Shown in pieces: positions 44,769 to 54,402 of a stretch of DNA of 64,000 nucleotides. Below the pieces are notes generated by a model, which worked only from the letters and a program-made list of their open reading frames with translations, was not told where the DNA came from and made no database searches. Source of the DNA: Vreelandella zhuhanensis (GTDB taxonomy: Bacteria > Pseudomonadota > Gammaproteobacteria > Pseudomonadales > Halomonadaceae); contig NZ_WTKP01000005.1 in assembly GCF_009793355.1 (NCBI RefSeq), positions 1-64,000 of the forward strand, read 5' to 3'. Positions within the stretch are counted from its first letter, which is position 1. Every line of letters starts with the position of its first letter. The position numbers and the translations under genes are program-made.

Positions 44769-45768
44769 AGAGGGTTTGATCGAGTTATGCCACGGTAACG
44801 GCGGTTGGCTGATGCATGAGTTGATTGAGGATATTATCCGTCCTGCCCTGGCTAACCCTATGCTGGATACGCAACTGGATGCGGCTAAGCTTCCTGCCCT
44901 TGAAGGGCTACCGGTCATAACCACCGATGGCTTTACGGTTCAGCCTCTTGAATTTCCCGGTGGTGACATTGGCTCGCTTGCAGTGCATGGCACGATAAAC
45001 GACCTGGCCGTCAGCGGTGCAGTGCCGCTTTACCTGACATTGAACCTGTTTATCGAAGAAGGATTCGAAATAAGCCGTCTGGCAAGGCTGATAAAAAGCT
45101 TGGGGCAGGCCGCGGATTCGACTGGCGTTGTCGTCGTTGCCGGTGATACAAAAGTCCTTCCCCGCGGCCAATGCGGGGGTATCTATCTGGCGACGACAGG
45201 GATAGGTACCCTGGCCCCCGGCACTAACCTGGGCATGGGTTTTGTTCAGCCGGGAGATAAAGTCCTGGTGAGTGGCCCTATCGGCGATCATGGTACCGCC
45301 GTGATGCTGGCCCGCGAGCAGTTCGGCCTGTCAGGTACCTTGCTGTCCGATTCCGCCAGCGTTCTTCCCCTGACGCTCGCTCTACAAGGACTGGATGGCA
45401 TTCGCTTCATGCGTGACCCTACGCGGGGTGGACTGGCAACCGTTGCCTATGAATTGTGTCGGGCTACTGGCCTTGGGATAAACCTCTGGCAAGAAGCAAT
45501 TCCGGTAAGCGACCAGGTTCGTGGTGTCTGCGACTTGCTAGGGTACGACCCTTATTATTTGGCTTGTGAGGGCCGCGTGATGGCCATCGTTTCAATGAGC
45601 GATGCCCCATCGGCACTCAAGCGCTGGCAGGCGTTGCCAGCGGGTTCGCACGCTGCCATCGTCGGTGAAATTCAGTCGAACCATTCCCGGGTCGTATTAA
45701 CGACAGACTATGGGGGTGAGCGCATTCTGGAAGAACTGGAAGATGATCCATTGCCGCGTATTTGCTAG
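44755..45768 (+). CDS. hypE: HypE, cyanide-ligand synthase
   Basis: 337 residues. Conserved nucleotide-binding parts: ELCHGNGGWLMHEL, TTDGFTVQPLEFPGGDIG, HGTINDLAVSGA, AGDTKVLPRG, and the C-terminal PRIC whose Cys is carbamoylated by HypF and dehydrated to thiocyanate. The last gene of the cassette, overlapping hypF by 14 bases. The six hyp genes together are all that is needed for the NiFe site. Confidence 0.94.
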   Translation: MATSEEGLIELCHGNGGWLMHELIEDIIRPALANPMLDTQLDAAKLPALEGLPVITTDGFTVQPLEFPGGDIGSLAVHGTINDLAVSGAVPLYLTLNLFIEEGFEISRLARLIKSLGQAADSTGVVVVAGDTKVLPRGQCGGIYLATTGIGTLAPGTNLGMGFVQPGDKVLVSGPIGDHGTAVMLAREQFGLSGTLLSDSASVLPLTLALQGLDGIRFMRDPTRGGLATVAYELCRATGLGINLWQEAIPVSDQVRGVCDLLGYDPYYLACEGRVMAIVSMSDAPSALKRWQALPAGSHAAIVGEIQSNHSRVVLTTDYGGERILEELEDDPLPRIC

Positions 45769-45819
45769 GTGTAGGTTCCCGGGTGATTGGCTAGCTGATT
45801 TTGAGAGAATCTCAGTATT

Positions 45820-46776
45820 CTACTGCGGTTCTTCAGGTGGATTGGCTGAATAGGGTAAACCCAGCAAGGCCTTGAGGTGCGCCTCGACTCCACGCCCCAA
45901 CGTTTCCAGGTTATAGCCGCCTTCGAGTACCGATACCAGGCGGTTATCCGCATAAAGCGTGGCAATTTCCATGGCCAGGTGGGTTATCCAGTGAAAATCC
46001 TCGTCTTCAAGGCAGATATCAGCCATTGGATCATCCTTGTGCGCATCAAACCCAGCCGAGATCATCACCAGGTCGGGCTTGAATGCATGTAGGGCCGGTA
46101 GCCAATGCCGCTCGATGATCCGCCGGAAAGCGGCACTGTCCGTGCCGACTTCAAGCGGCGTGTTGACGACGTTCTGCCATTCGCTGCGCAGGTAACGCCA
46201 TGGGTAGAAGGGGTATTGAAAGCTGGTACATATAAGAATATTCGGATCATTCTTGAAAATATCGATTGTCCCATTACATTGATGGACATCGAAATCCAAT
46301 ATGGCGATCCGCCTTGCCCCATATTTATCACGCGCGTGTGCCGCGCCCACTGCAACATTGTTGTAAAAGCAGAAACCCATGGCATCAGCCGCTTCGGCGT
46401 GATGGCCCGGCGGGCGAACGGCACAGAAGACGTTATCCGCCTGGCGTTTGAAGACCTGGTCTACCCCTTTGACGACAGCACCAGCAGCGACGCGGGCTGC
46501 CTGTAAACTGTCTGGATTCATCATGGTGTCGCTGTCCAGCGTCACGATACCTTCTTCAGGCACGCATTTATCTAATGCTTGCAAATGACGCCATGGATGA
46601 ACCCGGGCCAATGCCTCTTGACTTGCTTCCTTGGCATCAAACTGCATGGTTTGCTGCAATACCCCAGCAAGTGACAAACGAGCACGAATAGCCTCTAGAC
46701 GCAACGGGCTTTCAGGATGTTCCGGCCCCATATGATGCAGCTGGCAATCAGGGTGGGTAAGGTAAGCGGTGATCAT
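45820..46776 (-). CDS. Histone-deacetylase-family amidohydrolase
   Basis: 318 residues. Zn-dependent deacetylase fold: start HPDCQLHHMGPEHPESP, the catalytic His pair in RPPGHHAEA, Zn ligands in DFDVH and SAGFDAHKDDP, and EGGYNLETLG at the end. The usual VHHGNG segment is changed to VHQCNG. Bacterial members remove acetyl groups from polyamines, acetoin-pathway proteins or other substrates (AphA/AcuC types). It is divergent from the Pat-like gene, so opposing acetylation and deacetylation is possible. The substrate is unknown. Confidence 0.88.
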   Translation of the reverse strand: MITAYLTHPDCQLHHMGPEHPESPLRLEAIRARLSLAGVLQQTMQFDAKEASQEALARVHPWRHLQALDKCVPEEGIVTLDSDTMMNPDSLQAARVAAGAVVKGVDQVFKRQADNVFCAVRPPGHHAEAADAMGFCFYNNVAVGAAHARDKYGARRIAILDFDVHQCNGTIDIFKNDPNILICTSFQYPFYPWRYLRSEWQNVVNTPLEVGTDSAAFRRIIERHWLPALHAFKPDLVMISAGFDAHKDDPMADICLEDEDFHWITHLAMEIATLYADNRLVSVLEGGYNLETLGRGVEAHLKALLGLPYSANPPEEPQ

Positions 46777-46880
46777 TCAAAGGCTCCATTATGACTAAAG
46801 TCACCTTAATCGGGATACGCCCTTGCGCGACACTGGCAATAAGTCTTACATAGACATATATATTTTAGGGAGAAATCCAC

Positions 46881-49628
46881 GTGAGCACCCGTTTTCTACA
46901 TCATTTCTTTGAACCACGTACCGTGGCTGTGTTCGGCGCCTCCGAAAAACCTAATTCTCTTGGTGGCCTAGTATTACGCAATCTACAGGAAGGTGGCTTT
47001 AAAGGAGAGGTGTGGGCGGTCAATTTAAAAGGTTACGACAGTGTCTTGGGTCACGTCTGTGTCAAAAGTGTTTCTCAACTGCCGGAAATTCCGGATCTCG
47101 CCGTGGTTTGCTCGCCTATCGAAGGAGTTCCCAAGCTGATCAGTCAGCTTGGCCATTTTGGCATCAAGGCGGCGTTGGTACTTTCCGGGGGAGCCTATCT
47201 TGATCGCGATAGCGACAATAAAGGTTCTATTCGGGCGCGCATGCTGAGTGCCGCGCGCGAGTCAGGCATCCGGGTGCTGGGGCCTGAATGCATGGGGTTG
47301 ATCGTTCCCGGAAAACATCTCAATGCATCCTACTCCAGCCAGCCTGTGAAAGCCGGGCGCGTGGCGTACCTGGGCCAGTCAGGCATGCTGGCCAATGCCA
47401 TGATCGACTGGGCGGCAGGGAGGGGCGTCGGCTTTTCCCATTTGGTCACCGTGGGTGACAGTGTCGATGTACTGCTTCCCGATATCATCGACTACGTCAA
47501 TCAATTCTCTCCTGCCAAAGCTATCTTGCTGCACCTGGAACGGGTCAATGATGCCCAGCACTTCATGACCGCGGTGCGTGATGCCTCGCGTAATCGCCTG
47601 GTGGTGGCGATCAAGAGTGGACGTACACAGGAGTCGGATATTTCCGGTATGGCGCCTACGCCGGGTATTGCCAATCGTGACACGGTATTCGATGCAGCTT
47701 TTTCGCGTGCCGGGGTGGTCCGTGTCAATGACTCCGACGAGTTGTTCGATGCGCTCGAGACCCTGTCGCGCGTGAAGCCGCTACGTGGTGATCGTCTTGC
47801 GGTGGTGTCCAATGGCCTAGCACCGGCTATGCTGGCGATTGACAAGTTGATCAGTGCCGGAGGGAAGCTCGCCGAATTCAGTATTGAAACACGCGACGCC
47901 TTGCGCGAAAGTAACGTGGACATGAGCAAGCCCGGTGAAAACCCGGTTGATCTTGGCGGCAACGCAACTCCTGAGCTGTTTGTCGATACGCTGGAAGTGG
48001 TGGCGGCAGATCCTAATGTGGATGCGGTGCTTGTCGTTCACGCGCCCACTCGTTTGGCTCCTTCCAAAATCACCGCTGAAGCGCTGATAACCCATCGCAA
48101 GCGTTTTCGGCGCAATTTATTGACCAGCTGGATGGGGTTGCAAGAAGCACTGAAGGCACGTCACGAGTGTAATGTGGCAGGTATTCCTACTTATATTTCT
48201 CCGGAAAAGGCCGTGAAAGCCTTCATGCATATGGTGGATTATCAACGGGTTCAGGCCTTGTTGCACGAGATTCCCCCCAGCTTGACGTTTACGACCAGCC
48301 AGGAAATTCGGGCACGCTGTCGTACCTTGATCGAGCGCGCCAAGGACCAAGGTCGCCAGACATTGACACACTCGGAAACCGCGCAGGTGCTTGAAGCCTA
48401 TGGCATTCCTGTGGCTCCCAGCCATTACGTTGCCACGCCGGAGGAAGGGCGAAGTGCTGCGGAGAAACTTCCCGGACCAAAAGCGCTAAAAGTAGTGCAT
48501 GCCGGCAATTGTCGTCCTTATCGTTATCGCAAGCATCCGCACAAGATTTCCGCTGGTTTATTGCAGGATCTGGAAACCCCCGAACAGGTAGCCGATGCAG
48601 TGCGTCAGCTAGGCGAGAAGGTGAAAGAAAAGTTTCCCGAGTATGAAGTACGCGAATACTGTCTGCAGCCCATGCAACGAGGCAAGCATTCAATGCAGAT
48701 ATGCGCGGGCATTACCCGTGACCCCGTGTTCGGCCCCCTGATTGTATTCGGAATTGGCGGTTACAAGGTCAACATCCTGGCGGACCGGCAAGTGGCATTG
48801 CCACCGCTCAACATGAGCCTGGCAGCGGATATGGTCGGGCGAACTCATGCATCGTCGTTGATTCGTGAACATTCCGCCGACCCTCAGCGTGACATCGAAC
48901 GTTTATGCCAGCTGCTGGTCAAGCTGTCGCAGATGTCTTCGGACCTGAGAGAGTTACGTGGGATTGAGATCAATCCACTGTTGCTGAATCATGACGGTAT
49001 TCTGGCGGTTGACTTTGCCATGGATCTGGGCACACCGGCACGCTTTGCCATCATGCCGTACCCGGAAGACTTGAGAGAGTGGGTCACACTGAAAAATGGC
49101 TGGCAAGTGGAGGCGCGGCCTATTCGGGCGGAAGATGCACCGCTGATCACCAATTTTCACCGCCAGCTGTCGGAAGAAAGCATCCGGTTCCGTTACTTTC
49201 ACAACAAATCGAATTTGACTCAGCGAGATCTATCGGTACTCTCTCACATCAATTATGACCGCCAGATGGCATTTATTGCTGAGCATCAACGTGATGATGG
49301 CAGCAAGGAGATGCTCGGGGTGGTCAGGGTGTGGAATGATCCAGACAATATTCGTACTGAGTTTTCCGTGATCATTCGCGATGACCTTCAAGGGCTGGGT
49401 ATCGGCAGCCTGTTGATGAAGAAAATGATCGCCTATTGCACCAGCATCGGCACCTTGGAAATGATCGGCAAGATCATGGTGGATAACCATCCCATGCGCG
49501 CGCTAATGAAACATCTCGGCTTTCGTTGTCGCTATAACATGGAAGAGCAGGTGATCGATGCCGTGATGCGGTTGAATGAGCCGGAAAGCGAGTGGCAACG
49601 CCATCGCTTAGAAAGCCTGCCGGACTGA
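46881..49628 (+). CDS. Pat-type protein acetyltransferase (acyl-CoA synthetase/GNAT fusion)
   Basis: 915 residues from a GTG with AGGGAG upstream. Order: CoA-binding domain (about 10-140, TVAVFGASEKPNSLGGLVLRN), succinyl-CoA ligase-like domain (about 150-300), ATP-grasp domain (about 490-700, ALEVYGIPVAPSHYV-like) and a GNAT domain (about 735-895, with GLGIGSLLMKKMI). This layout is that of Pat/YfiQ, which acetylates lysines such as that of acetyl-CoA synthetase. The synthetase part usually acts in regulation and not catalysis. Cytoplasmic; divergent from the HDAC-like gene. Confidence 0.9.
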   Translation: MSTRFLHHFFEPRTVAVFGASEKPNSLGGLVLRNLQEGGFKGEVWAVNLKGYDSVLGHVCVKSVSQLPEIPDLAVVCSPIEGVPKLISQLGHFGIKAALVLSGGAYLDRDSDNKGSIRARMLSAARESGIRVLGPECMGLIVPGKHLNASYSSQPVKAGRVAYLGQSGMLANAMIDWAAGRGVGFSHLVTVGDSVDVLLPDIIDYVNQFSPAKAILLHLERVNDAQHFMTAVRDASRNRLVVAIKSGRTQESDISGMAPTPGIANRDTVFDAAFSRAGVVRVNDSDELFDALETLSRVKPLRGDRLAVVSNGLAPAMLAIDKLISAGGKLAEFSIETRDALRESNVDMSKPGENPVDLGGNATPELFVDTLEVVAADPNVDAVLVVHAPTRLAPSKITAEALITHRKRFRRNLLTSWMGLQEALKARHECNVAGIPTYISPEKAVKAFMHMVDYQRVQALLHEIPPSLTFTTSQEIRARCRTLIERAKDQGRQTLTHSETAQVLEAYGIPVAPSHYVATPEEGRSAAEKLPGPKALKVVHAGNCRPYRYRKHPHKISAGLLQDLETPEQVADAVRQLGEKVKEKFPEYEVREYCLQPMQRGKHSMQICAGITRDPVFGPLIVFGIGGYKVNILADRQVALPPLNMSLAADMVGRTHASSLIREHSADPQRDIERLCQLLVKLSQMSSDLRELRGIEINPLLLNHDGILAVDFAMDLGTPARFAIMPYPEDLREWVTLKNGWQVEARPIRAEDAPLITNFHRQLSEESIRFRYFHNKSNLTQRDLSVLSHINYDRQMAFIAEHQRDDGSKEMLGVVRVWNDPDNIRTEFSVIIRDDLQGLGIGSLLMKKMIAYCTSIGTLEMIGKIMVDNHPMRALMKHLGFRCRYNMEEQVIDAVMRLNEPESEWQRHRLESLPD

Positions 49629-49648
49629 AACCCCGGCTCATCACGTTT

Positions 49649-50293
49649 TCAGGGGGCGAGACGAAAGCGGTGCCAGGCGCCGGCATCGCGTCTTTCGTAG
49701 CGTATGCGGTCGTGCAACCGACTGGGTTGGCCTTGCCAGAATTCGATCATATCCGGCACGACACGATAACCACCCCAATGGATAGGACGTGGAATGACTT
49801 GGCCGTCATAAGCACGCTCGAAACGTTTCTGGCGTTCTTCAATCCAGTTCCTGTCCGGAATCACTACGCTTTGCGTGGCGATCCAGGCTCCTAACTGGCT
49901 GGCACGTGGTCGGCTGCTGAAGTATTCATCCGACTCTTCAGCGCTGATCGGCTCTACGCTGCCCTCGATTCGTACTTGGCGTGATAACGAAGGCCACCAG
50001 AACGTTAGTGCGGCGAAGGGCACGTTCATCAGTTCACTGCCCTTGTGACTATGGTAGTTGGTAAAAAACACCACGCCCTGTTCATCGAAGCCTTTGAGGA
50101 GCACCACTCGTGCATGGGGCCTCCCTTGGCTATCTACGCTGGCTAATGTCATGACGTTAGCATCCTGACCCTCGCTTTCCAGCGCCAAGGTAAACCACTC
50201 ATCGAACAGAATGAATGGATCCTGCGGCATTTTGCCTTCTTCTAGTTGCCCGCCCTCATAATCACGCCTGATATCGGCAATATTGCGAGTCAT
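49649..50293 (-). CDS. pdxH: Pyridoxamine 5'-phosphate oxidase
   Basis: 214 residues from the ATG at 50293, with AAGGAG nine bases upstream; an ATG at 50323 is an alternative. It oxidises pyridoxamine- or pyridoxine-5'-phosphate to pyridoxal-5'-phosphate with FMN. Seen: MTRNIADIRRDYEGG start, GRPHARVVLLKGFDEQG, HSHKGSELM, RQVRIEGSVEP, SRPRASQLGAWIATQS and the C-terminal WHRFRLAP. The length and all FMN/PLP-binding motifs are normal. Confidence 0.94.
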   Translation of the reverse strand: MTRNIADIRRDYEGGQLEEGKMPQDPFILFDEWFTLALESEGQDANVMTLASVDSQGRPHARVVLLKGFDEQGVVFFTNYHSHKGSELMNVPFAALTFWWPSLSRQVRIEGSVEPISAEESDEYFSSRPRASQLGAWIATQSVVIPDRNWIEERQKRFERAYDGQVIPRPIHWGGYRVVPDMIEFWQGQPSRLHDRIRYERRDAGAWHRFRLAP

Positions 50294-50392
50294 CAGCTTG
50301 TTCTCCTTGACGTTTTCAGTCATGTTCGCCTGTAGGCAAGTAAAGCTCAACCAGTATACGGGGTTGTTTGTCCTCGATGGAATCAAGCCTGG

Positions 50393-50746
50393 CTACACTG
50401 TCCAACTCAGTTGCACCATCGTCATGTAAGCACCGGTACCTGACATGATGGATAGCAGTGCGTTACGCCGCCAGAGGTGAAGTATTGCCACAAACCCCGC
50501 GGCTAAAAACATGGGCAAACCGGTTTCTCCCATGTTTAATTGCCAATCGACCAAAGGACGAAAATCACGCAAGGCGTAGATGACCAATATCATCATCACC
50601 GCCGGAGGAAGGTAGCGTCCCAGATGGAGGACCAGCGGATGCTCTGCCTGCTCGGAAAAAGCAACAAAGGGTAACGCTCGCGTGGCGAAAGTGGCCAATG
50701 CACAGGTAATGATCAATAGCCACAAGGGGTCAGTTAGCATGCTCAT
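50393..50746 (-). CDS. azlD: AzlD, small subunit of branched-chain amino acid exporter
   Basis: 117 residues with four hydrophobic helices; FATRALPFVAFSEQA and LGRYLPPAVMMILVIYALRD match the AzlD family. It pairs with AzlC to export branched-chain amino acids or analogues. Overlaps azlC by 17 bases. Confidence 0.88.
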   Translation of the reverse strand: MSMLTDPLWLLIITCALATFATRALPFVAFSEQAEHPLVLHLGRYLPPAVMMILVIYALRDFRPLVDWQLNMGETGLPMFLAAGFVAILHLWRRNALLSIMSGTGAYMTMVQLSWTV

Positions 50747-51428
50747 GAGGCCTCCTGCTTGCCAAATGATAATGTACCAAAAGCAGTAGACTCGCAGAGC
50801 CGATGGCGCCTAGTAATAGGTGCTGTTCCGGCAACCATAAAAGTGCACCAAAGCCGGTTCCCAAAGCGATTATAAACGGCAAGGCTTGACGTAAGCGTCT
50901 AGCCTGTTCAAGCGTGAGAACGATGAATAATGCCGTCAAGGCAAACTCGATTCCCTGGCTATCGAAAAGCTTGGCCGAACCGATGGCAGCCCCAAGTAAA
51001 GTACCTAGTACCCACCATAATTGATTGAGTAGACTTATCCGAAACGCCAGGGCGTGATTAGTCACATTAGAGCCGCTCTGGCTGGTCAATAAAGAGTAAG
51101 TCTCATCGGTGAGAGCGAAAATTAGATAGGGTTTTCGCCAGCTGGCTCCCTGGAAGCGCTTGAGCAAGGAAAGACCGTAGAATACGTGACGGGAGTTGAG
51201 CATCAGAGTGGCGACAGTAACTTCTATCATCCCGGCACCTGACGCTAACAGAGCGATAGCCAGAAACTGGCCCGCGCCGGCATAAATCAGTAATGACATT
51301 GCCATAGCGGCGTACCAGGGTATTTCCATTTCGACGGCGAGGATCCCGAATGCCGCCCCCAAGGGCAAATAGCCGAACATAACCGGGAGTGTTTGAAGAC
51401 CCGCTTCACGCCATGCCTGGCTTATCAA
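50730..51428 (-). CDS. azlC: AzlC, large subunit of branched-chain amino acid exporter
   Basis: About 232 residues from a TTG at 51428, chosen for AGGAG eight bases upstream; a longer frame reaches 51500. It has about eight helices and the family segments VMFGYLPLGAAFGILA and LMLNSRHVFYGLSLL. It lies 16 bases after the DUF2069 gene and overlaps azlD, so one operon from wrbA to azlD is likely. Confidence 0.85.
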   Translation of the reverse strand: MISQAWREAGLQTLPVMFGYLPLGAAFGILAVEMEIPWYAAMAMSLLIYAGAGQFLAIALLASGAGMIEVTVATLMLNSRHVFYGLSLLKRFQGASWRKPYLIFALTDETYSLLTSQSGSNVTNHALAFRISLLNQLWWVLGTLLGAAIGSAKLFDSQGIEFALTALFIVLTLEQARRLRQALPFIIALGTGFGALLWLPEQHLLLGAIGSASLLLLVHYHLASRRPHEHAN

Positions 51429-51444
51429 GACAGTACTCCTGCGT

Positions 51445-52490
<1,046 letters not shown>

Positions 52491-52551
52491 CTATGGTAAC
52501 TTTTTCCCGTGCTAACTTCTCTCTGTCTTAACTTCTCTCAGTCCTGACGTC

Positions 52552-53073
52552 TCACAAGCGCAATTGAGCTAGCGGCCACTTGAGTTGATGAAGCGCACTG
52601 GTTTCATGTTCAGGAAAGCGGCGATAGACCCACGCTGAGGTACCGTCCTCCAGTTTGAGTTTGTCTCTCTGATAGCGAATACCCAGGCGTTCGTAGCGGT
52701 CTAATCGACGCAGCTCATCAGCGGAGACTTCCAGACGTAGTCCTTCGACCTGGGCGTCGTCATCCGCTTTCAAATCCAGCCCTTCGCGACGATAACCTTC
52801 CAATACGGCGGGTTCCGGGGTACCAGTGCTGCCCATGACCAGCCAGCGCACCGGAGCAAAGCGCAATGTGCCATAGACAAAGACGTTATGTTGCCGATTC
52901 TCGATGGGCGCCAACGATTCCGGTCGGTCGTAAAACCAGGGGCTGAGCATCGACAGCCATAGCCAGCCGGCCACACCCATTGCCACGAGACCCAGGATTA
53001 TCAACCCATTTATCCACCAGACGCTTTTTATTGCGTGGTTTTTTCTTCGCTGGCTTTTGATATCCACCTCCAT
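52552..53073 (-). CDS. Membrane-anchored gamma-glutamylcyclotransferase-like protein
   Basis: 173 residues. One N-terminal membrane helix (about 19-43) is followed by a GGCT/AIG2-like domain: VFVYGTLRFAPVR (the substrate loop) and the acidic RLDRYERLGIRY segment. The family hydrolyses or cyclises gamma-glutamyl compounds. A membrane anchor is unusual for it. The substrate is unknown. Confidence 0.75.
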   Translation of the reverse strand: MEVDIKSQRRKNHAIKSVWWINGLIILGLVAMGVAGWLWLSMLSPWFYDRPESLAPIENRQHNVFVYGTLRFAPVRWLVMGSTGTPEPAVLEGYRREGLDLKADDDAQVEGLRLEVSADELRRLDRYERLGIRYQRDKLKLEDGTSAWVYRRFPEHETSALHQLKWPLAQLRL

Positions 53074-53266
53074 TCATCCACTTTTCGCCCCATTCTGTGG
53101 GCCTCGTCATAAGAAAGAAAGGGTTAACCTGGCGGAACGCAGAACAACTGGCCATGTCTGAAATGTCGATAAGCGCGCGCAGTTTTCAGGCTAAACCTCG
53201 AAGCGCTTAAGCTATATCGCTGGCTTTGCTAGAATGCCAGTATTCGTCAGCCGGGAGGAATCTGCC

Positions 53267-53857
53267 ATGAACCAACCGCTTCGTGATGACATGGACTTTC
53301 GCGCCCTGGTGGGAGAAGTCAAACCGCTGCCCTCGGGCAATCGTGCCGATACGGGCAAGAAACACAGCACACCTTCGGAGGCGCAGCTCGCTCGCCGGGA
53401 ATGGGCCGAAGAAAATCACGCTGAGAGCAATTTTCTCTCGGATGATTTTGTCGAACTTATTCCACCCTTCGATCCCATGCAGTACTCCCGTAACGGCATT
53501 CAGCAAGAGGTGCTCGACCGTTTGCGCCATGGCGGCTATAGCGTCCAGGCACAATTGCACCTGTTGCGCCGCCCGCTGACAGAGTGCAGGCGGCAACTTT
53601 TTTCCTTTATTCAGGAGGCTTACGCCCATGACCTGCGCTCGGTGATGATCATCCATGGCCGTGGCAAGGAGATCGATAGCCAAGCTAATGTGTTGCGCTC
53701 GTACCTCGCCAAATGGTTGGCTCAATTTGACGAAGTACAAGCGTATACGTCCGCGCAGCCGTCGGAAGGTGGATTGGGCGCCACTTGGGTGATGCTGAAA
53801 AAAAGCGAAAGAGCCAAAGCCAATAACCGCGAGCGCCAGCAGAAGCGTCGCGGTTAG
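53267..53857 (+). CDS. Smr-domain protein (SmrA-like)
   Basis: 196 residues from the ATG at 53267, with GGAGG eight bases upstream. A charged N-terminal half is followed by an Smr domain (about 95-180) with LHLLRRPLTECRR and the catalytic/fold motif IIHGRGK. Smr domains bind or cut branched DNA or, in related proteins, rescue stalled ribosomes. It is convergent with the DUF934 gene. Confidence 0.88.
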   Translation: MNQPLRDDMDFRALVGEVKPLPSGNRADTGKKHSTPSEAQLARREWAEENHAESNFLSDDFVELIPPFDPMQYSRNGIQQEVLDRLRHGGYSVQAQLHLLRRPLTECRRQLFSFIQEAYAHDLRSVMIIHGRGKEIDSQANVLRSYLAKWLAQFDEVQAYTSAQPSEGGLGATWVMLKKSERAKANNRERQQKRRG

Positions 53858-53889
53858 GCTGGGTATAGAAGGTCTGGACTTAAGAAGAT

Positions 53890-54402
53890 TCAGTGGCTTT
53901 TCAGACGTCGTTCAAACAACGCAGTGCGCTCTTCGACATCGGGTTGATAGCGCACGCTGAAAGCACTCAAGGCGCGTAACGCATCTTCCGGGTCCTGATC
54001 GTCACGCAGCGCCATCGCATCGAAACCACAGCGACGCATGTAGTCCAGCTGGTCGACCAGTACATCGCCTACCGCGCGAATTTCTCCCTGATAGCCGAAG
54101 CGTTCTCTCAACAGCCTTGCCAGGGTGTAACCGCGCCCATCGGTAAAGGCAGGGAAATCCACCGCCAGCCTCGGGCTTTGCTTGAGTTGCGCTACAAGCT
54201 CAGCCGTCAGTTCCACATCACTGGTAAGCAAGGGAGCCAGTTCGCTGTCTTCACGATTTTCCTGCCACAGGGTAAGCGGCACGAAAGCGGGAAGTTGCTC
54301 GGGCGGTAGCGCCTCGGCGTCATACGACACGGCCCAGGCATTTTCGTCGGCAAGCTCACCCTGACGAATCAGGTGGTGTGCATGGATCAGAGATTCAGGC
54401 AT
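53890..54402 (-). CDS. DUF934 protein, sulfite-reduction partner
   Basis: 170 residues from the ATG at 54402, which overlaps the end of the sulfite reductase gene. The conserved TDGRGYTLARLLRERFGYQGEIRAVGDVLVDQLDYMRRCGFDAM region identifies DUF934, found next to cysI/cysH in many proteobacteria. It probably helps electron delivery to, or assembly of, the reductase, but this has not been settled. Confidence 0.88.
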   Translation of the reverse strand: MPESLIHAHHLIRQGELADENAWAVSYDAEALPPEQLPAFVPLTLWQENREDSELAPLLTSDVELTAELVAQLKQSPRLAVDFPAFTDGRGYTLARLLRERFGYQGEIRAVGDVLVDQLDYMRRCGFDAMALRDDQDPEDALRALSAFSVRYQPDVEERTALFERRLKSH

